From assembly GCF_005925345.1 (NCBI RefSeq), contig NZ_SSHJ01000021.1, forward strand, positions 23,017-87,016: a stretch of 64,000 nt of DNA. The letters are read 5' to 3'. Shown one piece after another: positions 24,416 through 32,931 of this stretch. A model generated the notes under the pieces. That model saw only the letters and a program-made list of their open reading frames with translations, was not told the origin of the DNA and searched no databases. Each line of letters begins with the position of its first letter. Within the stretch, counting starts at the first letter, position 1. A program made the translations under genes and the position numbers. The stretch is from Pedobacter ureilyticus. Lineage in GTDB: Bacteria; Bacteroidota; Bacteroidia; Sphingobacteriales; Sphingobacteriaceae.

Positions 24416-25012
24416 ATGAAATTAAAAATCACTTCTATTTTAATGTTAGCTCTTTTGGCTATCTTTTCTTTTTCGGCTTTTAAGCCAAAGGCTGATATCT
24501 ATACTGTAGATGTTGCTAAATCTACTATCAACTGGGAAGGTAAAAAATTCTCTGGTGCACATACCGGCACTGTTAATTTAACTTCTGGCAATTTGCAATT
24601 TAATGGCAAAAAGCTGGTTCAAGGTGGCTTTATTGCCGACATGACCACCATTAAGACAATGGATGGCGAGAAACCAAGCCCAAACTTAGATAAACACTTA
24701 AAAAACGATGACTTTTTTGGAGTAGATAAATTTCCTGCTGCAAACTTCGTAATTAAAAAAGTTGAAGGTAATGGTGCAGATGTAAAAATTACTGGCGATT
24801 TAACCATCAAAGGAAAAACCAACACCATCTCTTTTCCTGCAAAAATTACTTGGAACGCCGACAAAACGGTAACCGCGGTAGCAGAGAAAGTAACCGTAGA
24901 TAGAACCAAATATGGTATCGAATACAAATCAAAATCTATCTTCAGTAGCATTGGCGATAATTTCATTTATGATGAGTTTACTTTCGCCGTTAAATTGGTA
25001 GCAAAAAAATAA
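24416..25012 (+). CDS. YceI family periplasmic lipocalin-like protein
   Basis: A 198-residue exported protein with signal peptide (about 1-22, FSFSAF). The mature part is a YceI beta-barrel: YTVDVAKSTINWEGKKF at the start, a central GGFIADMTTIKTMDGE, and the family C-terminal strands ending DEFTFAVKLVA. YceI proteins bind isoprenoid or other long hydrophobic chains in a central tunnel, and some are induced by base or stress. The gene is monocistronic, preceded by 284 bases without recognisable elements and followed by a strong terminator. Confidence 0.88.
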   Translation: MKLKITSILMLALLAIFSFSAFKPKADIYTVDVAKSTINWEGKKFSGAHTGTVNLTSGNLQFNGKKLVQGGFIADMTTIKTMDGEKPSPNLDKHLKNDDFFGVDKFPAANFVIKKVEGNGADVKITGDLTIKGKTNTISFPAKITWNADKTVTAVAEKVTVDRTKYGIEYKSKSIFSSIGDNFIYDEFTFAVKLVAKK

Positions 25013-25035
25013 TATCCTATTAAATAGGCCTTTAC

Positions 25036-25064
25036 AAATCCGAGTTTAACTCGGATTTTTTTTT
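25036..25064 (+). terminator. Intrinsic terminator after the yceI-like gene
   Basis: AATCCGAGTT (25037-25046) and AACTCGGATT (25048-25057) form a perfect ten-base-pair stem followed by seven T. Confidence 0.8.
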
Positions 25065-25148
25065 GTTAAATATTTTAATGTATCTTTAGTAATCCACTTA
25101 TGAAATATAAGTATTTAAAACAGCTAAAACGTATTTCATAAAAGCAAA

Positions 25149-25556
25149 ATGCAAAGTACACCTCCCTCTAAAATTAACCTCTTGGTCATCGACGACGATG
25201 ATATCAACATTTTTATCATTAGTAAAATTGTTGAGAAGACGGGGTACGATGTTGAAATATGCGCCAAGCATAATGGCCAGCTAGCCATCGATTATATCAA
25301 AGACCTGCTCTCGAACAACCAACCCTTACCACATCTCGTATTAATAGATATCAATATGCCTATTCTTAACGGATGGGAATTTATTGAAGCATTTGAAGCT
25401 TTAAACATACCAGCCACTAATGATATGTATATGCTCTCTTCATCTGTTTATGAAAACGACATTGAGAAGGCGAAGAGTTACAAATCGGTTAAAGGGTTTA
25501 TCTCTAAACCATTGTCAATAGATAGACTGAAAGAGCTGCTTGCAGCAATTCATTAA
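25149..25556 (+). CDS. Single-domain response regulator
   Basis: A 135-residue CheY-type receiver domain with no output domain. Acidic residues are at Asp15-Asp17, the predicted phosphoacceptor is Asp67 (LVLIDINMP), the Ser switch is in MLSSSV (about 97) and the conserved Lys is Lys120 (FISKPLS). It is an orphan, with no histidine kinase or partner nearby. The pattern (IDDDDINIFI, NGWEFIEAF) is like receivers found in Bacteroidota hybrid-kinase or phosphorelay networks. It acts in the cytoplasm, probably as a phosphate sink or phosphotransfer intermediate. Confidence 0.88.
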   Translation: MQSTPPSKINLLVIDDDDINIFIISKIVEKTGYDVEICAKHNGQLAIDYIKDLLSNNQPLPHLVLIDINMPILNGWEFIEAFEALNIPATNDMYMLSSSVYENDIEKAKSYKSVKGFISKPLSIDRLKELLAAIH

Positions 25557-25588
25557 AAAAACAAACCTTCATCATTATTTAAAAAGAT

Positions 25589-26359
25589 TTAAACAATTTT
25601 AAATTTATCGTCTTCTAGCTCGATAAAAGCCTGCGTTTTTGATTTAGAATGATAGAAAAGACATTTCCACTTTTCTGCAGCTGCTTTACGTCCAAACTCA
25701 TCTCGTAGCTCCATTGCTTTACGTCCGTCGTAATCATATTTAGCTACAAACTTTCTTATCAGCTCTTCTGGTTCTGGCAATACATCGCCACCAAAAAACA
25801 CCTTGTCCTCTCCATCATCAATTAAAAATACTTGATGGTATGGGCAGTGAGCACCGGTAAATTCGTAACTGATTTCGTTGGTTAACACTCCGCTATCTTC
25901 TATCAAATGGATTTGAGCATTGCGTTGCACAAAGTCGAAAATTTCGGTATGGTACGAAGATGATTTGCTAGAAAAAGCCGTTTCCCATTCGCCACGTTGC
26001 ATTACATAAGTAGCGTTGGGGAAACTCAGTTCCATTTTATCATTGTAATGATGCACCATTCCGCCGGAGTGGTCAAAATGTAAATGCGACATCAGTACCA
26101 ATTCTACATCATCAGGATCGAAGCCAACGCTTTTGATGTTTTCGTGCAAATGCAATTTCCCTTCTTCGTTGCTATATCCTAAACCGGTATCTAATAAGAT
26201 TAAGCTGTTTGCTAACTTTACCAAAAAAGGCTGAACGTGAATGAATAATGAAGCTGGTCTATCTTTCGGATTATCCTTGGCAGGATCAAAAGGAAGGAAT
26301 TTTTTGCTTGCATCTACAGAATATGAACCCTCTGATAAGGTAAAAACTTGTATGGCCAT
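25589..26359 (-). CDS. MBL fold metallo-hydrolase
   Basis: A 256-residue cytoplasmic metallo-beta-lactamase-fold hydrolase. The metal motif HLHFDH spans 92-97 (His92, His94, Asp96, His97); later ligands are in TGAHCPYHQ and FFGGDVLP. It resembles quorum-quenching lactonase-like and general MBL hydrolases that act on small esters or thioesters; the substrate is not evident. It is convergent with the response regulator gene and divergent from recJ. On the minus strand a TATATTTG box (26407-26400) lies 40 bases before the ATG. Confidence 0.82.
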   Translation of the reverse strand: MAIQVFTLSEGSYSVDASKKFLPFDPAKDNPKDRPASLFIHVQPFLVKLANSLILLDTGLGYSNEEGKLHLHENIKSVGFDPDDVELVLMSHLHFDHSGGMVHHYNDKMELSFPNATYVMQRGEWETAFSSKSSSYHTEIFDFVQRNAQIHLIEDSGVLTNEISYEFTGAHCPYHQVFLIDDGEDKVFFGGDVLPEPEELIRKFVAKYDYDGRKAMELRDEFGRKAAAEKWKCLFYHSKSKTQAFIELEDDKFKIV

Positions 26360-26399
26360 CTCTTTTTACGTAGAAAATTTATGATATATTTACAGGTTG

Positions 26400-26407
26400 C
26401 AAATATA
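26400..26407 (-). promoter_or_regulatory. -7 promoter box of the MBL hydrolase gene
   Basis: On the minus strand this reads TATATTTG, 40 bases before the ATG at 26359, within the divergent spacer shared with recJ. Confidence 0.4.
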
Positions 26408-26412
26408 CAACT

Positions 26413-28116
26413 ATGGAGAAAAGATGGGTACATAATGAAATTACAAATCGTGAAGTAATTGACGAACTGACCCATCAGCTAACTATAGACAGAAGCCTAG
26501 CAGAAATTTTAGTTAGCAGAGGGATTACGACTTTTGAAGAGGCCAGACATTTTTTTAGGCCTCAAATAGCACATTTACATGATCCTTTTTTAATGAAGGA
26601 TATGGAAACTGCCATTAACAGAATTGATGTAGCAATTGCCGAAGGACAACACATTTTAATTTATGGCGATTATGACGTAGATGGAACTACCGCTGTAGCC
26701 TTAGCGTATCAGTTTTTTCGTCAATTCACTAAACACATTGCTTATTACATTCCAGATAGGCATAGCGAAGGCTACGGAATTTCTACACAAGGAATTGATT
26801 ATGCCCGCGAAAATGGTTTCCATTTAATTATCGCCTTAGATTGTGGCATTCGTTCTAATGACAAAGTTGCTTATGCCAACTCTTTAGGTATCGATTTTAT
26901 CATTTGTGATCACCATTTACCGGGAGCGGAAATACCAAATGCCGTTGCTGTTCTAGATCCCAAACGTGAAGATTGCGAATATCCATTTAAAGAACTTTCT
27001 GGCTGTGGCATTGGTTTTAAATTGGCCCAGGCTTATTGTACGGCTAAAGATTTACCCGACGAACTTTACGAAAGGTACTTGGATTTGTGCATGGTGAGCA
27101 TTGCCGCCGACATTGTGCCAATTGTAGATGAAAATAGGGTAATGGCTTATTATGGTCTATTGAAACTCAACGAAAATCCATCTACGGGATTAAAAGCGTT
27201 AATGCAAATTTCTGGCAAAACAGAAAACTATTCGATTATGGATGTAGTGTTTATGTTAGCCCCACGCATTAACGCGGCAGGGCGGATGGGCCATGCCAAT
27301 GAGGCCGTAAAAATGCTACTGAGCGAAGAAGAATTTATTGCAGACGAACAAAGTGCATTGATCAACCTACAGAACACCGAGCGCAAGAGCTTCGACAAAG
27401 ACATTACTTTAGAAGCCCTGGCCATTATTGAGCAAAACGAAGTGCTGATTAACCGCAAAACTACAGTAGTATTTAACGAGAGCTGGAATAAAGGAGTAAT
27501 TGGAATAGTGGCATCTCGACTGACAGAAAAGTACTACCGCCCAACCATTGTACTTACCCATTCGAACGGAAATTACACTGGTTCCGCTCGTTCGGTTATG
27601 GGTTACGATCTATATGAAGCCTTGGTAGAGTGCAGCGACTTACTGATCCAATTTGGTGGACATAAATACGCCGCCGGATTGACCATTTCGCCAGAGAACC
27701 TTTCCATTTTTGCAGATCGATTTGAACAGGTTGTAGCTAAAAGCATCCATCCATCCTTATTAATTCCCGAGATCAACATTGATACAGAGATAGATTTTAC
27801 CCAAATCAACGGTAAGTTTTTTAGGGTGCTTTCGCAAATGGCTCCCTTTGGACCACAAAACATGGCGCCCGTATTTTGTACCAAGAATATCACATTTGTA
27901 GGCACGCCACAAATTGTAGGTACAAATCATCTAAAAATAAATGTAAAACAACAAAATTCAGCTATTTTTGAAGCTATTGGCTTTAACCTTGGCGAATTTG
28001 AAAAATTGTTAAAACCAAACCAGCCTTTTTCTATTTGTTATACGATAGAAGAAAATAACTGGAAAGACAAAAAACGTTTACAACTAAATATAAAAGGAAT
28101 TAAGATGGAGGTTTAA
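26413..28116 (+). CDS. recJ: Single-stranded-DNA-specific exonuclease RecJ
   Basis: A 567-residue DHH-superfamily 5'-3' exonuclease for single-stranded DNA, used in recombination and repair. Motifs are YGDYDVDGTTA (84-94), CDHHLPG with DHH at 166-168, PRINAAGRMGHA, and the DHHA1 region with GSARS and FGGHKYAAG. Length and order match RecJ. It opens an apparent rightward cluster with lptB, the GH3-like gene and a DUF1232 gene, though the 81-base recJ-lptB spacer is filled by heptamer repeats. Confidence 0.95.
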   Translation: MEKRWVHNEITNREVIDELTHQLTIDRSLAEILVSRGITTFEEARHFFRPQIAHLHDPFLMKDMETAINRIDVAIAEGQHILIYGDYDVDGTTAVALAYQFFRQFTKHIAYYIPDRHSEGYGISTQGIDYARENGFHLIIALDCGIRSNDKVAYANSLGIDFIICDHHLPGAEIPNAVAVLDPKREDCEYPFKELSGCGIGFKLAQAYCTAKDLPDELYERYLDLCMVSIAADIVPIVDENRVMAYYGLLKLNENPSTGLKALMQISGKTENYSIMDVVFMLAPRINAAGRMGHANEAVKMLLSEEEFIADEQSALINLQNTERKSFDKDITLEALAIIEQNEVLINRKTTVVFNESWNKGVIGIVASRLTEKYYRPTIVLTHSNGNYTGSARSVMGYDLYEALVECSDLLIQFGGHKYAAGLTISPENLSIFADRFEQVVAKSIHPSLLIPEINIDTEIDFTQINGKFFRVLSQMAPFGPQNMAPVFCTKNITFVGTPQIVGTNHLKINVKQQNSAIFEAIGFNLGEFEKLLKPNQPFSICYTIEENNWKDKKRLQLNIKGIKMEV

Positions 28117-28196
28117 GGTAAAAGGCTAAAGGTTTTAGGTCATCATCGACTTAGCTTTGCCAAATCGTAAATCGTAAATCGTAAATCGTAAATATA
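28117..28196. repeat. Heptamer repeats between recJ and lptB
   Basis: Four degenerate units directly follow the recJ stop (GGTAAAA, GGCTAAA, GGTTTTA, GGTCATC; 28117-28144). After 17 bases come four exact units of AAATCGT (28162-28189) and AAATATA, ending one base before the lptB ATG. The exact tandem part is prone to slippage and occupies the translation-initiation region. Confidence 0.8.
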
Positions 28197-28197
28197 A

Positions 28198-28932
28198 ATG
28201 ATTCTAAAAGCCGAGCATCTCATTAAAAAATATAAACAACGTACCGTTGTTAACGATGTTTCATTTGAAGTCAGTCAAGGAGAAATTGTAGGTTTATTAG
28301 GGCCAAACGGTGCTGGAAAAACTACATCGTTCTACATGATTGTAGGCTTAATTAAGCCAAACGAGGGCAATATATTTTTAGATGGTGAAGATATTACCAA
28401 AGATCCCATGTATCGCCGAGCGCAAAAAGGGATTGGCTATTTGGCTCAAGAGGCAAGTGTTTTCCGTAAGTTAACCGTAGAAGACAACATTATGGCCATT
28501 TTAGAAATGACCAAACTAAATAAAGAAGAACGCAAGGAAAAACTGGAAGAACTGATTAACGAGTTTAGCTTACACAAAGTGAGAAAAAACCGCGGAGATT
28601 TACTTTCGGGCGGTGAACGTAGACGTACAGAAATTGCTAGAGCTTTGGCTGCAAACCCTAATTTTATTTTATTAGATGAGCCATTTGCCGGCGTAGACCC
28701 CATTGCTGTAGAAGAAATACAAAGCATTGTTGCTAAACTTAAAAAGAAGAATATAGGCATTTTAATTACCGACCATAACGTACAGGAAACGCTATCTATT
28801 ACCGATAGAGCTTATTTACTTTTTGAAGGTAAAATCTTAGAATCGGGAACGCCAGAAATATTAGCGGCGAATGAGATGGTACGCAAGGTTTACCTAGGGG
28901 CTAACTTCGTTCTACGCAAGAAAAATCTATAA
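28198..28932 (+). CDS. lptB: Lipopolysaccharide export ABC transporter ATPase LptB
   Basis: A 244-residue ABC ATPase of the LptB type, powering LPS extraction from the inner membrane with LptF/LptG. Walker A is GPNGAGKT (35-42), the Q-loop region is [17 protein letters not shown] (a family-typical stretch), the signature is LSGGERRR, Walker B is [12 protein letters not shown] and the switch His is in ITDHNV. LptF, LptG, LptA and LptC genes are not in the window. It follows heptamer repeats that end one base before the ATG, leaving no visible Shine-Dalgarno. Confidence 0.93.
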   Translation: MILKAEHLIKKYKQRTVVNDVSFEVSQGEIVGLLGPNGAGKTTSFYMIVGLIKPNEGNIFLDGEDITKDPMYRRAQKGIGYLAQEASVFRKLTVEDNIMAILEMTKLNKEERKEKLEELINEFSLHKVRKNRGDLLSGGERRRTEIARALAANPNFILLDEPFAGVDPIAVEEIQSIVAKLKKKNIGILITDHNVQETLSITDRAYLLFEGKILESGTPEILAANEMVRKVYLGANFVLRKKNL

Positions 28933-28943
28933 CAGAAAACCTG

Positions 28944-30452
28944 ATGGCGATAGTAAATTCAATTTTTACCTGGTATATGAAAAAGCGAATCCATCAGATT
29001 GAGCTTTTCATGAAATACCCATTAGATGTTCAGGATGAATGGTTGCACACCTTAATTTCTAGTGCCGAAAATACCGAATGGGGAAAACTTTACGATTATA
29101 AATCGATTTTAACCGTTCAACAATTCAAAGAGCGGGTACCCATACAAAACTACGATACACTAAAGCCTTACATAGAACGGATGTTGCAGGGCGAGCAAAA
29201 TATCCTTTGGCCTTCAGAAATTAAGTGGTTCGCCAAATCATCGGGTACTACTAGTGATAGAAGTAAATTCATCCCAGTATCTGAAGAAGCACTGGAAGAA
29301 TGCCACTTCAAGGGAGGAAAGGATATGCTTTCCATTTACTGCAATAACCGTCCACAAGCAAAAATGTTTACTGGCAAAGGCTTGGTTTTAGGTGGTAGCC
29401 ATCAAATTAATCAGCTTTGTGAAGACATCCATTTTGGAGATTTATCTGCCGTGCTAATTAAAAACCTACCTGTTTGGGCAGAGTATTACCGTACGCCAGA
29501 TATGTCTATAGCCTTGATGGACAACTATGAAGAAAAGATAGACCGCATGGCCGAAGCTACGATCAAGGAAAATGTAACTAGCATTTCTGGCGTACCCACT
29601 TGGACTATTGTTTTGGCCAAAAAAGTGATGGAAATTACTGGCACTAAAAATCTTTTAGAAGTTTGGCCTAATCTCGAAGCCTATTTTCATGGGGCTGTAA
29701 ATTTTACTCCTTACCGAGCGCAGTTCAAAGAACTGATTCCTTCCTCTGACATGTATTATCTGGAAACTTACAATGCTTCGGAAGGCTTTTTTGGCATACA
29801 AGATCAATCTGATAGCGAAGAATTATTGTTGATGCTAGATTACGGGATTTATTACGAATTTTTGCCAATTGAGCATTTAGATGATGAAAACCCGAAAACA
29901 CTTTCGTTAGAACAAGTAGAACTGCATAAAAACTATGCAGTGATCATTAGTACCAATGCTGGTTTATGGCGCTACATGATTGGAGATACCGTTCACTTTA
30001 CTTCTTTGTATCCTTTTAGGATTAAAATAACCGGCCGTACCAAGCACTTTATTAACGCCTTTGGCGAGGAAGTAATTATAGACAATGCCGAAAATGCATT
30101 GACAAAAGCCTGTGCTCTAACCAATGCTAAAATTAAAGACTACACGGCCTGCCCTATTTACTTTAGTGGAGAAGAAGCTGGTGGCCATGAGTGGATCATT
30201 GAATTTGAGCAACAGCCTACCGATTTTGAACAGTTTGTAAATGTATTGGATGATACTTTACGTGAAGTAAATTCTGATTATGATGCCAAACGGTTTAAGG
30301 ATATGGCATTAAAAAGACCAAAAGTTCACAATGCGCCAAAAGATATTTTCTATAAATGGTTAAAGGAAAAAGGCAAGTTAGGCGGTCAGCATAAAGTACC
30401 TCGTTTAGCCAATAACCGAGAATATGTAGATGAGATTCTGAAGCTGATGTAG
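28944..30452 (+). CDS. GH3 family acyl-adenylating enzyme
   Basis: A 502-residue protein of the GH3 group within the adenylate-forming (ANL) superfamily. Recognisable parts are the phosphate loop WFAKSSGTTSDRSKFIPVS (about 95-113), YNASEGFFG (aromatic/acid motif), and the hinge RIKITGRTKHFINAFGEEV. Plant GH3 enzymes join amino acids to jasmonate or auxin; bacterial ones are mostly uncharacterised. It lies 11 bases after lptB and before a DUF1232 gene, so it is probably co-transcribed with an envelope function. No signal peptide. Confidence 0.88.
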   Translation: MAIVNSIFTWYMKKRIHQIELFMKYPLDVQDEWLHTLISSAENTEWGKLYDYKSILTVQQFKERVPIQNYDTLKPYIERMLQGEQNILWPSEIKWFAKSSGTTSDRSKFIPVSEEALEECHFKGGKDMLSIYCNNRPQAKMFTGKGLVLGGSHQINQLCEDIHFGDLSAVLIKNLPVWAEYYRTPDMSIALMDNYEEKIDRMAEATIKENVTSISGVPTWTIVLAKKVMEITGTKNLLEVWPNLEAYFHGAVNFTPYRAQFKELIPSSDMYYLETYNASEGFFGIQDQSDSEELLLMLDYGIYYEFLPIEHLDDENPKTLSLEQVELHKNYAVIISTNAGLWRYMIGDTVHFTSLYPFRIKITGRTKHFINAFGEEVIIDNAENALTKACALTNAKIKDYTACPIYFSGEEAGGHEWIIEFEQQPTDFEQFVNVLDDTLREVNSDYDAKRFKDMALKRPKVHNAPKDIFYKWLKEKGKLGGQHKVPRLANNREYVDEILKLM

Positions 30453-30493
30453 CTTAGGTACGCTTATTGATAGTTTTAAGAAAAACATACAAA

Positions 30494-30919
30494 ATGAATT
30501 TCAAAAAACTGATGCTGAGCTATGTTGCTTTCAATAAAATTGCGGCAACTTTAATTAAAGACAAAGGCAAAACCCTAAGCAAAATTCAAGAGGGTTTTAC
30601 CAAAGCAAACGACAACAAAAGTGCACTTGCCAATGTGTGGGAGCATTTACAATTGCTTTTCGCTCTAACAAAAGACTATTCTAACGGCACTTACACTTCC
30701 ATACCCAAAACCACCATGATATCGGTTTTGGCTGCGCTACTTTATTTTATTTCTCCCTTAGATTTAGTGCCAGATTTTTTAGTGGGTTTAGGATTTTTGG
30801 ACGATGCCGTAATTTTAGGCTTTGTTGTTAAAAAAGTAGCGAAAGAATTAGACAAATACCGATCTTGGAAGATGTTAAGCACTTCTAAAGAACAAACCGA
30901 TAAAATTATACAAATCTAG
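30494..30919 (+). CDS. DUF1232 (YkvA-like) membrane protein
   Basis: A 141-residue protein with the DUF1232 core: LAALLYFISPLDLVPDFL then VGLGFLDDAVILGFVVKKV, a hydrophobic hairpin with the family's DxxPD and DD acidic motifs. Function is unknown. The ATG at 30494 is chosen over an in-frame TTG at 30467 because it gives MNFKKLML without an odd extension. It lies 41 bases after the GH3-like gene on the same strand. Confidence 0.75.
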   Translation: MNFKKLMLSYVAFNKIAATLIKDKGKTLSKIQEGFTKANDNKSALANVWEHLQLLFALTKDYSNGTYTSIPKTTMISVLAALLYFISPLDLVPDFLVGLGFLDDAVILGFVVKKVAKELDKYRSWKMLSTSKEQTDKIIQI

Positions 30920-30985
30920 TATTTGCTGTAAGAATTTGGTTTTAATTTATTTTAAGTAAATTTAAGTAACCAAACACAGCCAAAC

Positions 30986-31414
30986 ATGAAAACAGTTCAA
31001 CAGATTTTCGGCACAAAACCGTTAGAAACTTTTAGTGTAACCTCAAACACCTCTGTACTTGAAGCACTGAAGATAATGACAGAAAAAAACATCAGCGCAT
31101 TACTGATTGTTGAAGAGGAAAGTCTACTCGGTATTTTTACGGAACGTGATTATGCTCGAAAAATAGTTCTACAAGGCAAAGCTTCTAAAGATACGCCAAT
31201 TAGCGAAGCCATGACCGCTAACCCAATTACCGTGACGCTAACTGACAGTATTGATTTATGCATGCAGATCATGACCGACAAGCACATTAGGCATTTACCA
31301 GTGGTAGCAGAAAATAAGGCGGTTGGAATGGTGTCTATAGGCGATGTGGTCAAATTCATCATTGCAGATCAAAAACAGACTATTTCAGCTTTAGAGAGTT
31401 ATATAAATAGTTAA
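30986..31414 (+). CDS. CBS-domain protein
   Basis: A 142-residue protein made of two CBS motifs (about 8-62 and 72-130), including the typical GIFTERDYARKIV and RHLPVVAENKAVGMVSIGDVV. CBS pairs bind adenosine nucleotides and usually sense energy or control other proteins. As a stand-alone unit its partner is unknown. It ends the rightward run from recJ and is convergent with the transporter gene; no clear terminator is seen behind it. Confidence 0.88.
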   Translation: MKTVQQIFGTKPLETFSVTSNTSVLEALKIMTEKNISALLIVEEESLLGIFTERDYARKIVLQGKASKDTPISEAMTANPITVTLTDSIDLCMQIMTDKHIRHLPVVAENKAVGMVSIGDVVKFIIADQKQTISALESYINS

Positions 31415-31510
31415 GGATTGGATATTTCTTCAGCTTAATGGGTCTGTTTTAGTCTTTCGCTCTTTCTGCTTTTTTTTTGCTTCGATTTCGCAATAGTGTT
31501 TATCCATTCG

Positions 31511-32833
31511 TTAAAGCGCTTTAGGCTTTGATTTCCAAATCAGTAAGCAAAGCAACATCGAGATTAATGCTGATCCGATCCAGAAGATAGATATATAAGT
31601 AAAATCATAGCTTACCTGATTGCCTATTGTTGTTTTACCGTTTGCAATCAGTTTTCCGCTAACAATATCCTGCAAACCAGCACCAATATAACTTGCTACA
31701 CCCACTACACCTAGGGCAGCGCCAGTTGCTTGTTTCGGGGCAATATCTACAGCCATCAATCCGCCTAAAAAACAAACTAAACCTCCAATAGAAATACCAA
31801 AAACCACCATAGACAAAGCAAGTAACCACACATAATCTTTAGAAACACTCACAAAAAGGGTTATAGCCAATGTGTTTAGCATGCCGAACATTAAAGCTGG
31901 CACATTCCTGCTTCCCTTGAAAAATTTATCAGAAACAAATCCTGACAATATAGTACCAACAATACCGCAAACAGAACTAATGGAGATAATGGAACTTGCT
32001 TCTATAATTGAAAAACCTTTTGCATTTTCTAAATAAAAAACGCCCCAACTGTTAACTGCATACCTGCTGATATACATGAAAGAGCTAGACAATGCCAAAA
32101 TCCAAATGGCCGGATTTTTTAGCACCGCCATTTGTTGTTTTGCTACTGAAACATTACTTTGTTGTGCTATTTTTTCTTCCTTCAAAAAATAAATCCCTTT
32201 ACTTTCTGGAGTTTCGTATAAGAACGAAATGATAATCAAAGCACCGATAATACCGAACATTCCTGCACCCCAAAAGCCCCATTGCCAGCCCGCAGCAGTT
32301 ACTGCAAAAGAGATCACAATAAAAGTAATACTCTCGCCAATGTTATGACTTGCACTCCAAAAACCGTAAAAACTTCCTCGCTCTTTTCCACTAAACCATC
32401 TGCTAATTGCAATTACACTCGGCGGTGCCCCCATGCTTTGAAACCACCCATTAAATGCCCAAAGTATAATGAACAGCACAAAAGAAACCTTAAAACCTAA
32501 AGCAATACAAAGCAAAGCCGAAGATAGCAAACCGAAAGACATGAACTTCCTGATATTTACCCTATCTGCTAAAAACCCATTTACAAACTTGCCCCCAGCG
32601 TAGCTAAAAAACAATGCAGAGCCAACTATTCCTAATTCAGTTTCGGATAATATGCCTTCTTTTACTAATGGTGTTTTTACAACGTTTAGGCATAAGCGAC
32701 AAACGTAATACAAACCGTAGCCAATTGTGGCAGATAAAAAAACATGCCACTTCAGTGTGTTATAGTACTTCTTTTGCGCTTCTTCCGATAGCTGTTCTCC
32801 CGTTTCAGGAACAGGATTAAAAAAATTTATCAT
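31511..32833 (-). CDS. OPA family organophosphate:phosphate antiporter (MFS)
   Basis: A 440-residue major facilitator with about 12 membrane helices. SATIGYGLYYVCRLCLNVVK (with the conserved YxxR of organophosphate:phosphate antiporters), GSALFFSYAGGKFVNGFLADR and WFSGKERGSFYGFWSASHN match the GlpT/UhpT/UhpC family. Substrates of the family are sn-glycerol-3-phosphate or hexose phosphates exchanged for phosphate. It is the last gene of the SusCD/EEP locus, which suggests uptake of a phosphorylated product. Start at 32833 is preferred; the ATG at 32875 sits in the loop of a hairpin. Confidence 0.85.
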   Translation of the reverse strand: MINFFNPVPETGEQLSEEAQKKYYNTLKWHVFLSATIGYGLYYVCRLCLNVVKTPLVKEGILSETELGIVGSALFFSYAGGKFVNGFLADRVNIRKFMSFGLLSSALLCIALGFKVSFVLFIILWAFNGWFQSMGAPPSVIAISRWFSGKERGSFYGFWSASHNIGESITFIVISFAVTAAGWQWGFWGAGMFGIIGALIIISFLYETPESKGIYFLKEEKIAQQSNVSVAKQQMAVLKNPAIWILALSSSFMYISRYAVNSWGVFYLENAKGFSIIEASSIISISSVCGIVGTILSGFVSDKFFKGSRNVPALMFGMLNTLAITLFVSVSKDYVWLLALSMVVFGISIGGLVCFLGGLMAVDIAPKQATGAALGVVGVASYIGAGLQDIVSGKLIANGKTTIGNQVSYDFTYISIFWIGSALISMLLCLLIWKSKPKAL

Positions 32834-32861
32834 GAGTTGGTTAGGTTTAGGAATAGTCCGA

Positions 32862-32897
32862 TTACCTCGCTGCATGTATACAAAAGCAGTGAGGTAA
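32862..32897 (-). promoter_or_regulatory. Hairpin in the leader of the transporter gene
   Basis: TTACCTCGCTGC (32862-32873) and GCAGTGAGGTAA (32886-32897) form a 12-base stem with one G-T type mismatch, between the Ig-like lipoprotein gene and the transporter start. It lacks a T run on the minus strand, so it is more likely a processing or attenuating hairpin than a terminator. Confidence 0.5.
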
Positions 32898-32931
32898 CCT
32901 AACTATGATTCCGTTTTTGGTAAGTTTGGTT

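Noticed and set aside
28162..28189. CRISPR-like direct repeats
   Set aside because: Units are 7 bases without spacers; no cas genes are present.
32834..32875. Upstream ATG for the OPA transporter
   Set aside because: This ATG lies in the loop of a hairpin and adds a polar stretch not typical of the family; 32833 gives a normal N-terminus. The longer start is not excluded.
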